Source: Bathymodiolus brooksi
Taxonomy: Eukaryota; Mollusca; Bivalvia; Mytilida; Modiolidae
Assembly (NCBI GenBank): GCA_963680875.1
Contig: OY804586.1
Coordinates: 49,910,203-49,974,202, forward strand
Direction: 5' to 3'
DNA length: 64,000 bases
The position numbers and the translations under genes are program-made. The notes beneath the pieces are model-generated. The model had not been told where the DNA came from. It saw only the letters and a program-made list of their open reading frames with translations, and did no database searches. Below, piece by piece: positions 1-11,478 of the stretch. Each line of letters opens with the position of its first letter. Positions within the stretch are counted from its first letter, which is position 1.

Positions 1-852
1 AGAATTAGGTCTTAAATATGTAGGTAAGTAAAAATATCATCCGCCCCATTGTATATTTTTTCCATGCCCCATTGTACATTTTTCCCCACCCGATGTAATA
101 CAAATCACTACATGTACATTACCCATCAATATTGTGGTTTTCGTGGATATTTACAAAACCATGAAATTTAAAGCACCGAAATATTTTATTATAGGTATTC
201 ATTTTTTTGTACTTGACATCAAAACATAGTATACATTTACATGTATATTGCCCAAATCAAGTTGCAAATCGCTACATGTGGTTTTCAACTATTTATATTT
301 ACATAACCATGAAATTTAGTGCATTTAAATTTTTATTAATTTTACACAATTACATTACTTCTGTTTTTCATTGAAATGTAACAATATGAATGGTTATGAA
401 GTGGTCACATGATTATAAAAGAGATGTTTTACATCCCAATAAAACTCAAACCCGAACTTGCATGTGCCTCCACGAGGACATCAGATGTAAACAATCAATG
501 GCCTAGTAATTTCCAACAGCAAATAATCTAACACAATTTTTAAATATTTCTTTTTTCCTGTAATTTATGATTAAATTTGTTTATTTGATATCTTGAAAAA
601 TATCGTAATTATAAAGCTAGTTAACGACTATACTACTGTATTATTGTGAAATATGATTGAAAACTTTACGTATTTCATTTTGTTTTGTAATTTATGTTCA
701 AATTTGTTTATTCTGTATCTTGAAAACTATCATAAATTATATATATTAAAGCTTGAAAACTGTTTGTTAACAACTTCAGTATTGTATTATTGTAAAATAT
801 AATTAAAAATTCTTACATGAAAAATTATCATTGTGTCAGTTAGTCCACAAAT
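1..852. other. AT-rich non-coding DNA
   Basis: No gene, splice-site pair or clear repeat is seen. The sequence is AT-rich with scattered short direct repeats, for example two similar stretches near 545-610 and 680-735 that share the wording 'aaatttgttta'. Confidence 0.5.
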
Positions 853-1103
853 AGGGGCCGTTGTGGTCATGATCATATGGCTGTTGGATTTATAACTACC
901 TATGCATCAGTGCCTATCACCACTAATGTTGTGAGTTCAAATCCCGCTCAGGCGAAGTGTACTCAATACAATATTATGTGATAAAGTTTATCAGTGACTT
1001 GCGGCAAGTCAGTGATTTTCTTCGGTTTCCTCCACCATTAAAAATGACAGCCACGATATAATTGAAATATTGTTGAAAGTGGTGTTAAACACAATAACAC
1101 TAA
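853..1103 (+). repeat. tRNA-derived SINE, family A, near full length
   Basis: The 5' part has a tRNA-like start (ggccgttgtggtcatgatc) and a box-B-like gagttcaaatccc. The body and 3' part (tttcctccaccat, then gaaatattgttgaaagtgg and gttaaacac) recur more than ten times in this window in both orientations. This copy serves as a reference for the family. Confidence 0.85.
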
Positions 1104-1787
1104 TTCACAAATAGTTATCACATTTCTCCTTCTTAACAGACCTACATTGTATCTTTTACATGAATCTTAATTAATTAACTAATTAACTTATAATTTAAAA
1201 AAAAATAAAAACACAAAATTTCTAATTTATTCATGATAACTGTACATACATGTATCTGATTAATTATCTATAAACAATCATGAATTTCTAAACATTTGAC
1301 CCAACGATTTCAATCAAGAAATTTGAAATGAAAATTTTTTATATGCTGCTGACGATGACACACTTCTTGAAAGTAAGTCAAGAAAAAAATCAATTATTTT
1401 TCTGTAACGCTAAAATAAAACAATAATTATTTTATGTATAGGGATATGCTAGAGTACACGTAACGTAACAGTGTACAATGTCACCTATATGTACTTAACT
1501 ATAATCAAAACACACATGACAATTCACCCGTTTACGTAATCAAAATAAAACAATCTGATACATATAAAATAACAATGATCCACTGAATTAAATGTCCACA
1601 TGGCAGGTCGACGGATCAGATAGATTGTTTCTATCTGTTCGTGAATTCTACACTGATATCAGTATAACGTGATGCAATCTATTAGCCATTGTGTTTAAGC
1701 TCATCATGGAATATCAGTAAACATTGTTTTTTAAATAGATTTCAAGGCCAATCAGAAAAAATGTTTTTAGTTTCCCATCAATGTATA
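1104..1787. other. Non-coding, no gene seen
   Basis: AT-rich sequence with no recognisable gene or repeat structure. The open frames here are short and without recognisable motifs. Confidence 0.5.
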
Positions 1788-1891
1788 CAGTCACAGCTGT
1801 CCATGTGGTCACCTCTATTAAGCAGTCACCTGTCTTAAAAGGCCACCTTTTTATTAGTCCCAAGGGTGACTTCTTAATACAGGTTTGACTG
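1788..1891. mobile_element. Small MITE with CAGT termini and TA flanks
   Basis: The ends read CAGTCACAGCTG and caggtttgactg and are flanked by TA on both sides. The same termini bound other short elements in this window (16002-16168, 20414-20560, 57675-57814). TA duplications and CAGT ends fit Tc1/mariner-pogo-type non-autonomous elements; there is no coding capacity. Confidence 0.6.
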
Positions 1892-2095
1892 TACATTGTA
1901 TGTACCCTGATATTTTGTCATCCACTTTCAATAATTGTCAGTAAACATTGCTTTTTAATAGATTTCAAGGCCAATCAGAAAAAAATGCTTCCCCTCCCCT
2001 CCCTCCCATCAATGTATTATACCCTAATATTTTGTCAGCCACCTTCAATATTTATAGATGCCAAGACACTTCCATAATTTTTTTTAAATTCTGGG

Positions 2096-2199
2096 TTAGG
2101 GTTATGGTGTTTAATAGCACTTTCAAAAATATTTCAGTAATACCGTGGCAGTCAGTTATTGCTGGAGGATACTGGAATACCCAGAGAAAACCACCAACT
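2096..2199 (-). repeat. SINE family A, 3' fragment
   Basis: The reverse complement holds the family A 3' region (gtgtttaatagcactttca, then tttcagtaataccgtgg and cccagagaaaaccacc). It is truncated at its 5' side. Confidence 0.7.
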
Positions 2200-2617
2200 T
2201 TTTTTTATTTTGCAATAAATCATTTCCCATTTAAATTTAAATTTAAAGTCTAAATGTGACGGGTATCAAAACATTCTAAAGATATACTTTACACAATAAA
2301 CAAAGATTTAAAAAAAATAAAATTAATGTACTGTAGAACATAGAAATCTATACATAGACTGATGTCATAAAGGACACAAATTACGTACTGGTATACTTAT
2401 GTAGTGAAATATGAGGCCTGCATGCTTAAAACATCTTAACTTAAGTAACCTTAAGAGGAAATTATGGGAACATCTTCTCCATTTACCATTTAATATTATA
2501 TTTACTCATCCTTTGTAATTTCGCTGATAGATAATGCACGCTTTTATTACTTTGTGCGGGTAAACATTCAAGGTCAGGTGTGTTTGAACATTACTATTCG
2601 TGACTTGAAAATAAAAA

Positions 2618-2875
2618 TTGTCTAAACGGAAGCCAAATTGGACAGATAGAGAAAAAATTGTATTGTTGGAAGAGTACGAGAAGAGAAAAGTTATTTTGAA
2701 AGCAAAGTTTTCCTCGTCGATAACTTATGGGGACAAAAATAGGGCATGGCAGGAAATTGCAAACATAGTAAATGCCGGGAATTCCGTAAAAAGAGACATT
2801 AAAGAAATACAAATGTACAGAAAAAATGGGACAATATATGAGCTACCGCAAAAACTGAAGTTTCATTACATCTAA
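2618..2875 (+). pseudogene. Myb/SANT-like DNA-binding domain fragment
   Basis: The frame reads SKRKPNWTDREKIVLLEEY and continues to residue 85, with NRAWQEIANIVNAG and SVKRDIKEI. This pattern of conserved Trp residues and basic-acidic helices is typical of the Myb/SANT-like (NAIF1-like) domain found in many invertebrate genes, often of PIF/Harbinger transposon origin. The codon at the expected start is TTG, not ATG. After residue 62 (KEI) the expected third helix moves to another frame, where KKWDNI is followed at once by a TGA, so the domain is broken. It is probably a decayed exon of a transposon-derived gene. Harbinger-like MITEs occur at 23407 and 46869, but no transposase is seen. Confidence 0.6.
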
Positions 2876-2916
2876 ATCTTTCAATTAATTCCAAATAATC
2901 ATATATTTCTAATCAG

Positions 2917-3298
2917 TGAAAACAGGGCGACTTGACTTCACTCTCTTTAGACTTAAGGGCGAAGTGAAGGAAAATCTGGGAGACTTCCGAAAATCGATCC
3001 AAATTTTAACATTTCTTTCCCCACTACCTTTCACAAAAACGAACGTGCTGCATTATGATATTAAAAAGGATGCAATTAACGAGTTTGGAATAAAATATTG
3101 AACATCAAACCCTGCATGGGTCACATTTCAGGAACATGGGAGCTCCTTTTATGTGAATATTGAAGAAAAAGTATGATTATTGGTGAAAAAAATACGGACT
3201 TGAAAAGACTGACAAAGGCGACTAAAATTCGCTTTTTGATAAAAATTGGGTGATTTCATTGAAACCAAGGCGAAGAAGTCACCCACTTCGCCCTGTTT
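2917..3298. mobile_element. Short TIR element with AAACAGGGCGA ends
   Basis: The left end reads aaaacagggcgactt and the right end cacttcgccctgttt. The flanks ctaatcag (2909-2916) and ctaatgga (3299-3306) could be a degraded 8-bp duplication, as in hAT elements. The interior has a short open frame without known motifs. Confidence 0.45.
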
Positions 3299-3801
3299 CT
3301 AATGGATTAGTTCTATCTCTAAAGATACGTTCCCTTCTCAAAGCCCTCCTAACTTCTAGCATTCGATACCGGTTAACGTAAAACATTGTAGTGACAATTT
3401 TTAATTTTGAAATGAGTTTATATGGGCAGACCTGTACAAAGAATCAATGAAAATGTTACATAGCATGAATTGCATAATTGTCATAAGATACTGTACATGT
3501 ATGTACAGGTACGTGGACATTTTTAATTTGAAAAACAAGACTTGTGGTTCCAACAACGAATATTGATATTTTTGATGCAATAAATCAAGTAAATTGCCCC
3601 GGAAAAGGAAAAGTTACGTATACTTTCTGTTGAGAATTAATTAATAATTAGAGCCCATAACAAATATTTCGAACAATATATTCATCCGATATTCATTTAA
3701 ATGAATATCAACGATATTGACAATTTTTCGTTGTTAATTGGTTCGAAGTCGCTGCATTTTACATATTTAAGATATCTCAATAGGTAGGTACCTTAGATTT
3801 A
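3299..3801. other. Non-coding, no gene seen
   Basis: AT-rich sequence with only short frames. No repeat boundary or splice signal stands out. Confidence 0.45.
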
Positions 3802-3910
3802 AGTGGTTTTTACCTGGGCGCTCAGGTTTCCTCCACCAATAAAACTGACCGCCACAAAATAACTGAAAAATTGTTGAAAGTGGCGTTAAGCACCATAACC
3901 CGAACCAGAA
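3802..3910 (+). repeat. SINE family A, 3' fragment
   Basis: Contains tttcctccaccaataaaac, gaccgccacaaaataactg and gttgaaagtggcgttaagc. The tail reads cataacccgaacc, a degenerate CCCTAA-type tail like other copies. Confidence 0.75.
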
Positions 3911-4004
3911 CCCTATTACTGAAAATTTTGGTGAGTCCCACTAATGTAAAAAAATTAAAAATTGAAAAATTTGGTGAGTCCTATCTGAAAATGGTGAGTT
4001 CAAG

Positions 4005-5284
4005 AGTCATCTATAGCTAGGAGAGTTATAAGGATATCTGATTGTGTCCACTATCTACAGGTCATCTAGGAGAGATATAAGAATATCTGATTGTGTCCAC
4101 TAACTACAGGTCATCTAGGAGAGTTATAAGGATATCTGATTGTGTCCACTATCTACAGGTCATCTAGGAGAGATATAAGGATATCTGATTGTGTCCACTA
4201 TCTACAGGTCATCTAGGAGAGTTATAAGGATATCTGATTGTGTCCACTATCTACAGGTCATCTAGGAGAGTTATACGGATATCTGATTGTGTCCACTATC
4301 TACAGGTCATCTAGGAGAGTTATAAGAATATCTGATTGCGTCCACTATCTACAGGTCATCTAGGAGAGATATAAGAATATCTGATTGTGTCCACTATCTA
4401 CAGGTCATCTAGGAGAGTTATAAGAATATCTGATTGTGTCCACTATCTACAGGTTATCTAGGAGAGTTATAAGGATATCTGATTGTGTCCACTATCTACA
4501 GGTTATCTAGGAGAGTTATAAGGATATCTGATTGTGTCCACTATCTACAGGTCATCTAGGAGAGTTATAAGGATATCTGATTGTGTCCACTATCTACAGG
4601 TCATCTAGGAGAGTTATAAGAATATCTGATTGTGTCCACTATCTACAGGTCATCTAGGAGAGATATAAAAATATCTGATTGTGTCCACTATCTACAGGTC
4701 ATCTAGGAGAGTTATAAGGATATCTGATTGTGTCCACTATCTACAGGTCATCTAGGAGAGTTATAAGAATATCTGATTGTGTCCACTATCTACAGGTCAT
4801 CTAGGAGAGTTATAAGAATATCTGATTGTGTCCACTATCTACAGGTCATCTAGGAGAGATATAAGGATATCTGATTGTGTCCACTATCTACAGGTCATCT
4901 AGGAGAGTTATAAGGATATCTGATTGTGTCCACTATCTACAGGTCATCTAGGAGAGTTATAAGGATATCTGATTGTGTCCACTATCTACAGGTCATCTAG
5001 GAGAGTTATAAGAATATCTGATTGTGTCCACTATCTACAGGTCATCTAGGAGAGTTATAAGGATATCTGATTGTGTCCACTATCTACAGGTCATCTAGGA
5101 GAGATATAAGAATATCTGATTGTGTCCACTATCTACAGGTCATCTAGGAGAGTTATAAGGATATCTGATTGTGTCCACTATCTACAGGTCATCTAGGAGA
5201 GTTATACGGATATCTGATTGTGTCCACTATCTACAGGTCATCTAGGAGAGTTATAAGAATATCTGATTGTGTCCACTATCTACA
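4005..5284. repeat. 49-bp satellite, about 26 tandem copies
   Basis: The monomer, about ggtcatctaggagagttata followed by aggatatctgattgtgtcc and actatctaca, repeats head to tail without spacers. Copies differ mainly at a few sites (gttata or gatata; aagga or aagaa), giving mixed higher-order patterns. There is no coding frame across it. Confidence 0.95.
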
Positions 5285-6058
5285 GACTAGACTTGCTACA
5301 AGTCTCTTTCTTTATAAAAAAAATCCCTGAAAAAATTGCTGCTATGAGATTTCTAATCTTGACTGACCACTTATATTTAATTAATTATAAGAAAGAGATT
5401 TGTAATTAACAAGTCTATAAATAGACCAATGAAAATTGAAAACAAACAACAAGGATGAAAATGAAAGTACAACATTTCAAATATTATTTTTCTTTTTTCA
5501 GGAAACAAAATATGGCTTTACTGTCATACTGTCACCCAACTTACATATTGTGTCTGTTACCGGTATTCTCAGTCCTCATGATGAGCACCGGTCCTCCAGC
5601 CCAGAACCAGTAAATTGTTCAGGTGGTTTTTTTTAAGAACTATATACAAATATATTCAAGAATTTGATTCCGACCAGTAAATTCAAATTTCCATTTTGAG
5701 GACTGTATTCTTGTAGGATAAAATTTTAGTGAGTCTCAACCAAAAGTCACGAATCCCAAACACAAGTGATGAGTCCAGGACTCCCTTAGATGAGTTGCAA
5801 GTATCCATGTAGAAGGTAGTAAGATAAATTATTACCTCTCTGGTGTACAGGTAATTATAGTAATTAGTCAATTAACACTACATGTACTTTTGACATCTAT
5901 AATGATAACATGTGGTCAGAGCCATGTGTTGTGTACATCTCAATCAACACAGAGTTTGTTGTTTTTTTTTATCTCATACTAAGTAGGGTTTGACCCAAGC
6001 CTTTCAATAAGGGGTGGTACTGGGTACTTTTACCCACCTAAAATGGTCTTTAGTACTA

Positions 6059-6580
6059 CAGTGAAACCTGTCTAAACCGAACCCCTTTGGGACTGAAGAA
6101 TTTGTTCAGTTTAGATAGGTGTTTGGTTTACACAGGATCAAATTACATAAACATTTAGTAGATGGGACTGTAAAGTCTGTCTGGCTTAGACAGGTTTTCT
6201 GTTTACTCAGGGTTCAGTTTAGACAGGTTTTCTGTTTACTCAGGGTTCAGTTTACTTAGGGTTTGGCTTAGACAGGTTTTCTGTTTACTTAGGGTTTGGT
6301 TTAGACAGGTTTTCTGTTTACTTAGGGTTTGGTTTAGACAGGTTTTCTGTTTACTTAGGGTTCAGTTTAGACAGGTTTTCTGTTTACTCAGGGTTCAGTT
6401 TAGACAGGTTTTCTGTTTACTTAGGGTTCAGTTTAGACAGGTTTTCTGTTTACTCAGGGTTCAGTTTAGACAGGTTTTCTGTTTACTTAGGGTTTGGTTT
6501 AGACAGGTTTTCTGTTTACTTGGGGTTCAGTTTAGACAGGTTTTCTGTTTACTTAGGGTTCAGTTTAGACAGGTTTTCTA
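6059..6580. repeat. MITE-like end plus 33-bp minisatellite, about 12 copies
   Basis: It starts with TA-flanked cagtgaaacctgtctaaacc, like the CAGT-ended MITEs. From about 6177 it becomes a tandem array with the unit cagtttagacaggttttctg followed by tttacttagggtt. The last unit ends near 6580. No right terminus is seen. Confidence 0.85.
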
Positions 6581-6676
6581 AGAATTTAGATATCCATGAA
6601 AATTGTCCAAATTGTAATAAAAAGTACCACCTGTAAATAGTGAAGTACTGGTACACTTCAAAAATATTGAAATCCT

Positions 6677-7037
6677 TAGGCCTGTTCACCTACAGAGCTG
6701 CTCAGCATACCCCAAGGTGGAAGTTAGTGGTGTCCTTTTGATGGGTGGATGTCATGTTAAAATAAGGAAAGTGTCCCTGCACGTTAAAGACCTCTTTTTG
6801 TAGATTTGAAAAAGTAGGTGCATTATAGCCACTTTTTGACTAGTCAAGACTAAATTTTCCATTCCTACCCGGGTCTCCATACTTTTTCAGTGGCAGTCAA
6901 AATGTGTTGCTCCTGTTGTCCAATTCTTCCTTCATTTATGAATAATTTTTTTGAAATTGTTGAAATCGTTCTTGTCCTGAATATGCATGAAATATATCTG
7001 CAGCTGGAGGCATTAAGCAACAATCAATCAATCAACA
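6677..7037 (+). repeat. Retroposon 3' region with CAAT-repeat tail
   Basis: The sequence ends in gcagctggaggcattaagc followed by caatcaatcaatca. A related copy in reverse orientation lies at 63262-63470. The tail is of the short-repeat type seen on CR1-like LINEs and the SINEs they mobilise. Confidence 0.55.
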
Positions 7038-7039
7038 GA

Positions 7040-8110
7040 CTAAGTCTCTTTGCCAATGTCCTAAGAACATCCGACAATGTAGTTAATGTTAAAAATGGAG
7101 AAAAAAATTTGATTCCAGAATTTACAGAAAATATTATTTGCAGCATTTAATATCGCCCAGTGTAAACAATGTACATGGCCATGACCAGCGAGTCTTATTT
7201 ATCTTTACTAAAGTTGAAAATAAAATTGATATTCAGAGGTTCTTGAAGGGTAAAAATTTGACGAGTTCCACTAGTGCATTCTTCAATATTTTGTCAAGTG
7301 ACGAGTTCAGGACCCACTAGACAAGATGCAAGTATCTCCAGATAATAGCTACAAATTCAGGGATTTTTCTAGCCTTCCTCCAAGTCCGGTAAAAGGACCT
7401 GTTTACAATGGAAAATATTCTAAAATCACGCAAAATTCCCAAAATTTTAATTCTTACCCCTTTATTTTGATTCCCAAATGGCCAATTTGTCAATTAGAAA
7501 TTTCCCAAAAAGGTACCTAAAGTACCATTCCCAAAACATCTTGATAAACCCCTGATCATCTGACACACTACTGACAGTGAAAAAAGAAAATGACATACTG
7601 ACCTAGTCAGAAAGGGCCTCATTAATACATGTATATCCTATATTTAGATGAGAGGTCAAAGAGAGGCTTAATGAAATGTAGATGAAACAGTGATATTTGT
7701 TTATGTGCAAAATAATGATTTACTTACAGTATATTGTTTTGTAAATAAATTGACTTCGTGTTTGTTTTGTTTTTTTTCTTGTTTGTACTATTAGTACAAT
7801 ATATTTGTTTATCTGTAATTTGGATGTTTTTTTCTTTTATCTCTCACCCACGTGATATTGTCATTATTAATGAACTGAATGTGATACTGAAAATTATCAG
7901 TCAGTGTGACGTTAAACCCATTATGACTTATAAAACAAATAAAACAAAAAACGTCAGTTTTGATGATCCCAACATACACTGTCACCAGTATCAGTGCTCG
8001 TCCAATCGGTCTTGATGTGATGCTAGTGATAGTGCCTGTTTCGACCTTCAGAACTGACGTTATATATCTATGAAATGAACCAATGTCAATAATAAGAAAT
8101 ACTGTCCGCG
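7040..8110. other. Non-coding, no gene seen
   Basis: Several short frames exist but none has recognisable motifs. A short sequence at 7255-7335 (gacgagttcaggacccacta) resembles repeats at 5745, 14090 and 29365, so part of this stretch is dispersed repeat. Confidence 0.4.
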
Positions 8111-8254
8111 AAATGAAAATTTGAATTTACTGGTCCGAATAAAATTCTTGAATTTATTTTTATATATATTTAAAAAAAAATTGAAAAATTTACTGGTTTT
8201 GAACAAAGTTTTACTGGTTTTGGGCTGGAGGACCGGTGCTCATTATGCGGACTG

Positions 8255-8753
8255 TTACATCTATATACATGTGCTCATTTAATCTAATGGCACAGTCATA
8301 TTTTTTTTCAATTCTGCAAGGAAAAAATAATGTCAACGTGATTTTCAGCTTGTCAAGTAATTTTCCTGTTGATCAACTCACCACATGTTTTAGAATTGTA
8401 GGTCACAATATAGGTTGAGGGAGCCTGCATTGCACACTTAACTCAAGATAGCCTAATGCACTTAACAAATACTTTAATGATAAAAAAATTAATTTTAGAA
8501 CATTTTTCGGATAAGGAAGTAAATGTTGACACAAAAATGATTTAAATGTCCTTTACTTAACACTTAGAAATATCAAAGATTGGTTTAGGCCACGGCCAAT
8601 CATAAATAAAGGGTTAAGCCATGTACAGCATGTCAACAAGGGAAAGTTGAACAAGTGTATCTTAAAAACAAGTGTGACACAGTGTTTTCCTTGACACAGT
8701 CAATTGCTTCACACAATAATGTAGTATTTTGGGGACAAGGGTTTGGTTTGATT
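8255..8753. other. Non-coding, no gene seen
   Basis: AT-rich sequence without a supported feature. Confidence 0.4.
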
Positions 8754-8811
8754 TGATGGTGTTTAACGCCACTTTCAACAATATTTCAGTTATATCATGG
8801 AATTGTACTAG
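8754..8811 (-). repeat. SINE family A, 3' end only
   Basis: The reverse complement holds the family A terminus (ggtgtttaacgccactttca and acaatatttcagttatatca). It is truncated after about 58 bases. Confidence 0.7.
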
Positions 8812-9030
8812 CACTTCAACCGCATGCTACAGAGGATGTTAATATTGGACAGACATGATGCACTGCTGTTAACTCGGGCTATATTTATCTCGAGCATATT
8901 ATAACAATTAGAAATATCTATATTAAACAGGTACAAAAATGTAGATTATGAATGTCAAAAGATATTAGTTTGTCTACTGTTTGGGGTTAAAAAGTTAATT
9001 TGTATAATATATTTCGTTGTTTGTTTGTTT

Positions 9031-9220
9031 GATGGCGTTTAACGCCACTTTCAACAATATTTCACTTATATCGTGGCGGGCAGTTTTATTGGGGGAGGAA
9101 ACCGGAGGACCCAGAGAAAACCACTGACCTGTTGAAAGTCACTGACAAACTTTATCACATAATGTTATACACCTCGTCCTGATCGAGATTCGAACTCACA
9201 ACATCATTGGTGATAGTAAA
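9031..9220 (-). repeat. SINE family A, interrupted by a TIR element
   Basis: A near full-length copy in reverse orientation, with tttggtggagg-like and box-B-like (gattcgaactcac) parts. It stops at ggtgatagtaaa. The missing piece (agtaaatccaac) resumes at 11473, beyond the TIR element 9221-11472. Confidence 0.8.
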
Positions 9221-9444
9221 CAGTGCCTGAAATGAGGGCTAGCTTTGGCTGGCCCCAAAAATTGTTTTTGGGCCAGTAAAAAATTAGAGTCACTGGTCCA
9301 AATGGCATAATGGTGGCCCAAACATTTTGTGACATTTTATTTATGAAAAAAAACCATCAGATATCAATATATAAACAGTTTTCAGTTTTCAGATTAATTG
9401 TTTTTTTATCAATAACATTAACATTCTGTCTTTCACTAGTCTCA

Positions 9445-9495
9445 CGGGGGTGGGGATGGGGGGGGGGGGATGGGGGGATGGGGGGGGGGGGGTCT
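9445..9495 (+). repeat. G-rich tract
   Basis: Long runs of G broken by single A or T bases (cggggtgggg, then ggggggatgg repeats). It could form quadruplex DNA on the plus strand. It creates proline-rich frames on the other strand that are artefacts. Confidence 0.85.
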
Positions 9496-9759
9496 TCAAG
9501 GTAATTTTGGTAGGTACAGGTGTGCAGCTGAAATTGCAAAAACACCCAAATGCATATATTGCTATCAAATGAAACCTGAATTTACTTGTTATAACCTTAA
9601 GAAACGATGCTAGTCCATCGGATGGGGACAATAAAAGGCTGGTTTGTGTAAGGGGAGATCAATGCCATGATCACATTAAAGACATCCAGAAAAGAGTAGA
9701 CTAATGCCACTACAAGGACCGCTCTTGCACTCCCCAGAGTGAAGAGTGACATCACTTAC

Positions 9760-10630
9760 TTTACTTTATAATGATTTTATTGTCAATATATATATACAAT
9801 TGGATTGGGAACAAGTTTTTACAACTTACTAGTCCCTCTCCATACTAATACATTAATAGCATAAACAAAACAAATCAAATGACAGCAAATGTACAGGCTA
9901 TATCAATTATAATTAGTAAATTAAGCCAAATCATGTCAAACTAAGCATACATATTAAATATTGTTTTAATATTTAACAGAAAAAAAGGGGGGGGGGGATA
10001 AACTAGTAAATTGTGTTGAGATAATATCACGGTTGGGGATAATAATTATTAAATCTACAAGTTTGTCGAATAAATTTTTGCACTGATTTGAACAATAAAG
10101 TATTCAATTCTTCACTAATTACGTTACATCCAAAGAGTATATATTCTATAGAGATGGGAACAATGTTATTAAAATAGTTAAACAGAGAAGTTCTATCGTG
10201 TTGATAAAGTGGACATTCAAGAAAAAAATGAATAGCATCCTCAAATAGATGACCACATACACAACGTGGATCATTCTTCAAATTTACTCTATATAAATCG
10301 GCATTAAGGCCACTACATCTATGTCTTAGCTTAGTATGTATTATGTTAGTTTTCCTATCGCCAATATTGTAAAATGAAGCCACCGGAATTTGGACAGGCT
10401 GAATGGCTTTTTTAAATTTGGAAAAAGTGGGTAGAGATTTTACACTATCAGGTAAGGAATTCCACAACTTTATAGTGGAAGGAAAGAAAGACTTGGAACT
10501 AGTTTGCAGACGACACCTCTGAGTGCGATAGTCATCATTATTACGGAGATTACTTGACATCACTTGTTTCAATTCACTATGAAGAAGTGATTTTAAAGTA
10601 AAATAACTTCTCAGTTCGGGGTAATGTTAG
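9760..10630 (-). pseudogene. LINE retrotransposon 3' end (reverse transcriptase C-terminus)
   Basis: The open frame runs from about 10625 down to 10027 and is the carboxy-terminal part of a non-LTR retrotransposon polyprotein. It shows SFFPSTIKLWNSLPDSV, then KLRHRCSGLNADLYRVNL, then CVCGHLFEDAIHFFLEC, a Cys/His cluster typical of the end of many invertebrate Jockey/CR1-like elements. The reverse transcriptase core and endonuclease are missing, so the copy is 5'-truncated, the usual outcome of target-primed insertion. Downstream is a 3' untranslated region with a possible polyadenylation signal on the minus strand (rc of ttttattg near 9776). It lies inside the TIR element 9221-11472. Confidence 0.8.
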
Positions 10631-11478
10631 TTGGTTATTCATTCCAAATAAGTATCTCACTTTGTTGAAATAACAAACGGTGCTAATTTGTAAACAAAAG
10701 TTCTGGTTCCAAAAAAGAAAACCACTCCCAATTGTCATTGAAATGTAGCTGTGTACATGAACTATGAAAAGTTTAAAAGAAGTGACAGGCCATATCGTCT
10801 CCGTAGTTTGACAACTGTCAACTGTCAACGGTTTTCTCTCCGTTGTTGGGGAAACGTTTTTCAATGATTACCTAAGGATTGACACAAACAGGTTTCCGAT
10901 TTCTGTAAAATGAAATTCATACATGTACATTTTGCAGCAGATTGAATGAATAAATTTCTGAACCGTGGAAGATACCAGATCGCAAACATTATAAGTTGAC
11001 AGAATTCTTTTTATAGTTCACAACTTTCCACTTCGTCCGTGATTTTTAACAATTTTAATAAATAAATCATAAAGAAACAAAAAAACACGTTTCTTTTCTA
11101 ATATTAGTGAATACTTGTGTATCACATGAAAACGTGTAGGAAACGTATATTGATTGGCTCGATAAAAATACATAATTGGGGAGAACAGTAAATTACATTA
11201 GCTGTGTATTCATTGGCTACACAAATGTATTTGGACCAATCGCTGTGCTCGTAACAAACTGTTTTCGACTAGAACAGAAGATTTATCTACCGTTGAAGCT
11301 ACAGTAAAATATGTCCGGTTTCGGTAAAACAACAATTTTTAACGGTCTTTTAGGCAATCGCCCAAACGCTTTTTGTTGGGCCAGTGACTACCTAATTCGG
11401 AGCAGCTTTTGGTCGCCCGAATAAGATATTAGTCGCATTTGGCGACTGGGCGGCCGTCCATTTCAGGCACTGAGTAAA

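Larger units (their letters stand above)
5570..8254. mobile_element. 2.7-kb segment bounded by inverted repeats of about 120 bp
   Basis: The left arm (5570 to about 5695: cagtcctcatgatgagcacc, ggtcctccagcccagaaccag, then taaattcaaattt) is matched in reverse complement by about 8112-8254. Nothing between the arms encodes a recognisable transposase. The interior holds a minisatellite and a SINE/LINE-type tail. No clean target duplication was found, so this is either a non-autonomous DNA transposon or two copies of one repeat in opposite orientation. Confidence 0.5.
9221..11472. mobile_element. 2.25-kb TIR transposon inserted in a SINE
   Basis: The ends are the perfect 14-bp inverted repeat cagtgcctgaaatg / catttcaggcactg. 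It is flanked by agtaaa on both sides (9215-9220 and 11473-11478), and the host SINE continues across. CAGTG-type ends are usual for hAT elements, although their duplications are commonly 8 bp. No transposase frame is seen. The element carries a truncated LINE and long G/GT-rich runs. Near both ends are related phrases such as ttgggccagtga and gggccagtaaa. Confidence 0.75.

Noticed and set aside
4005..5284. Regular repeats that could suggest a CRISPR-like array
   Set aside because: The units are contiguous with no unique spacers, and the setting is eukaryotic; it is an ordinary tandem satellite.
6177..6580. Interstitial telomere repeats (cttaggg phrases)
   Set aside because: The ttaggg occurs once per 33-bp unit rather than in tandem; it is a minisatellite.
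9357..9631. Proline-rich frames on the minus strand
   Set aside because: They are translations of the G-rich tract and its surroundings.
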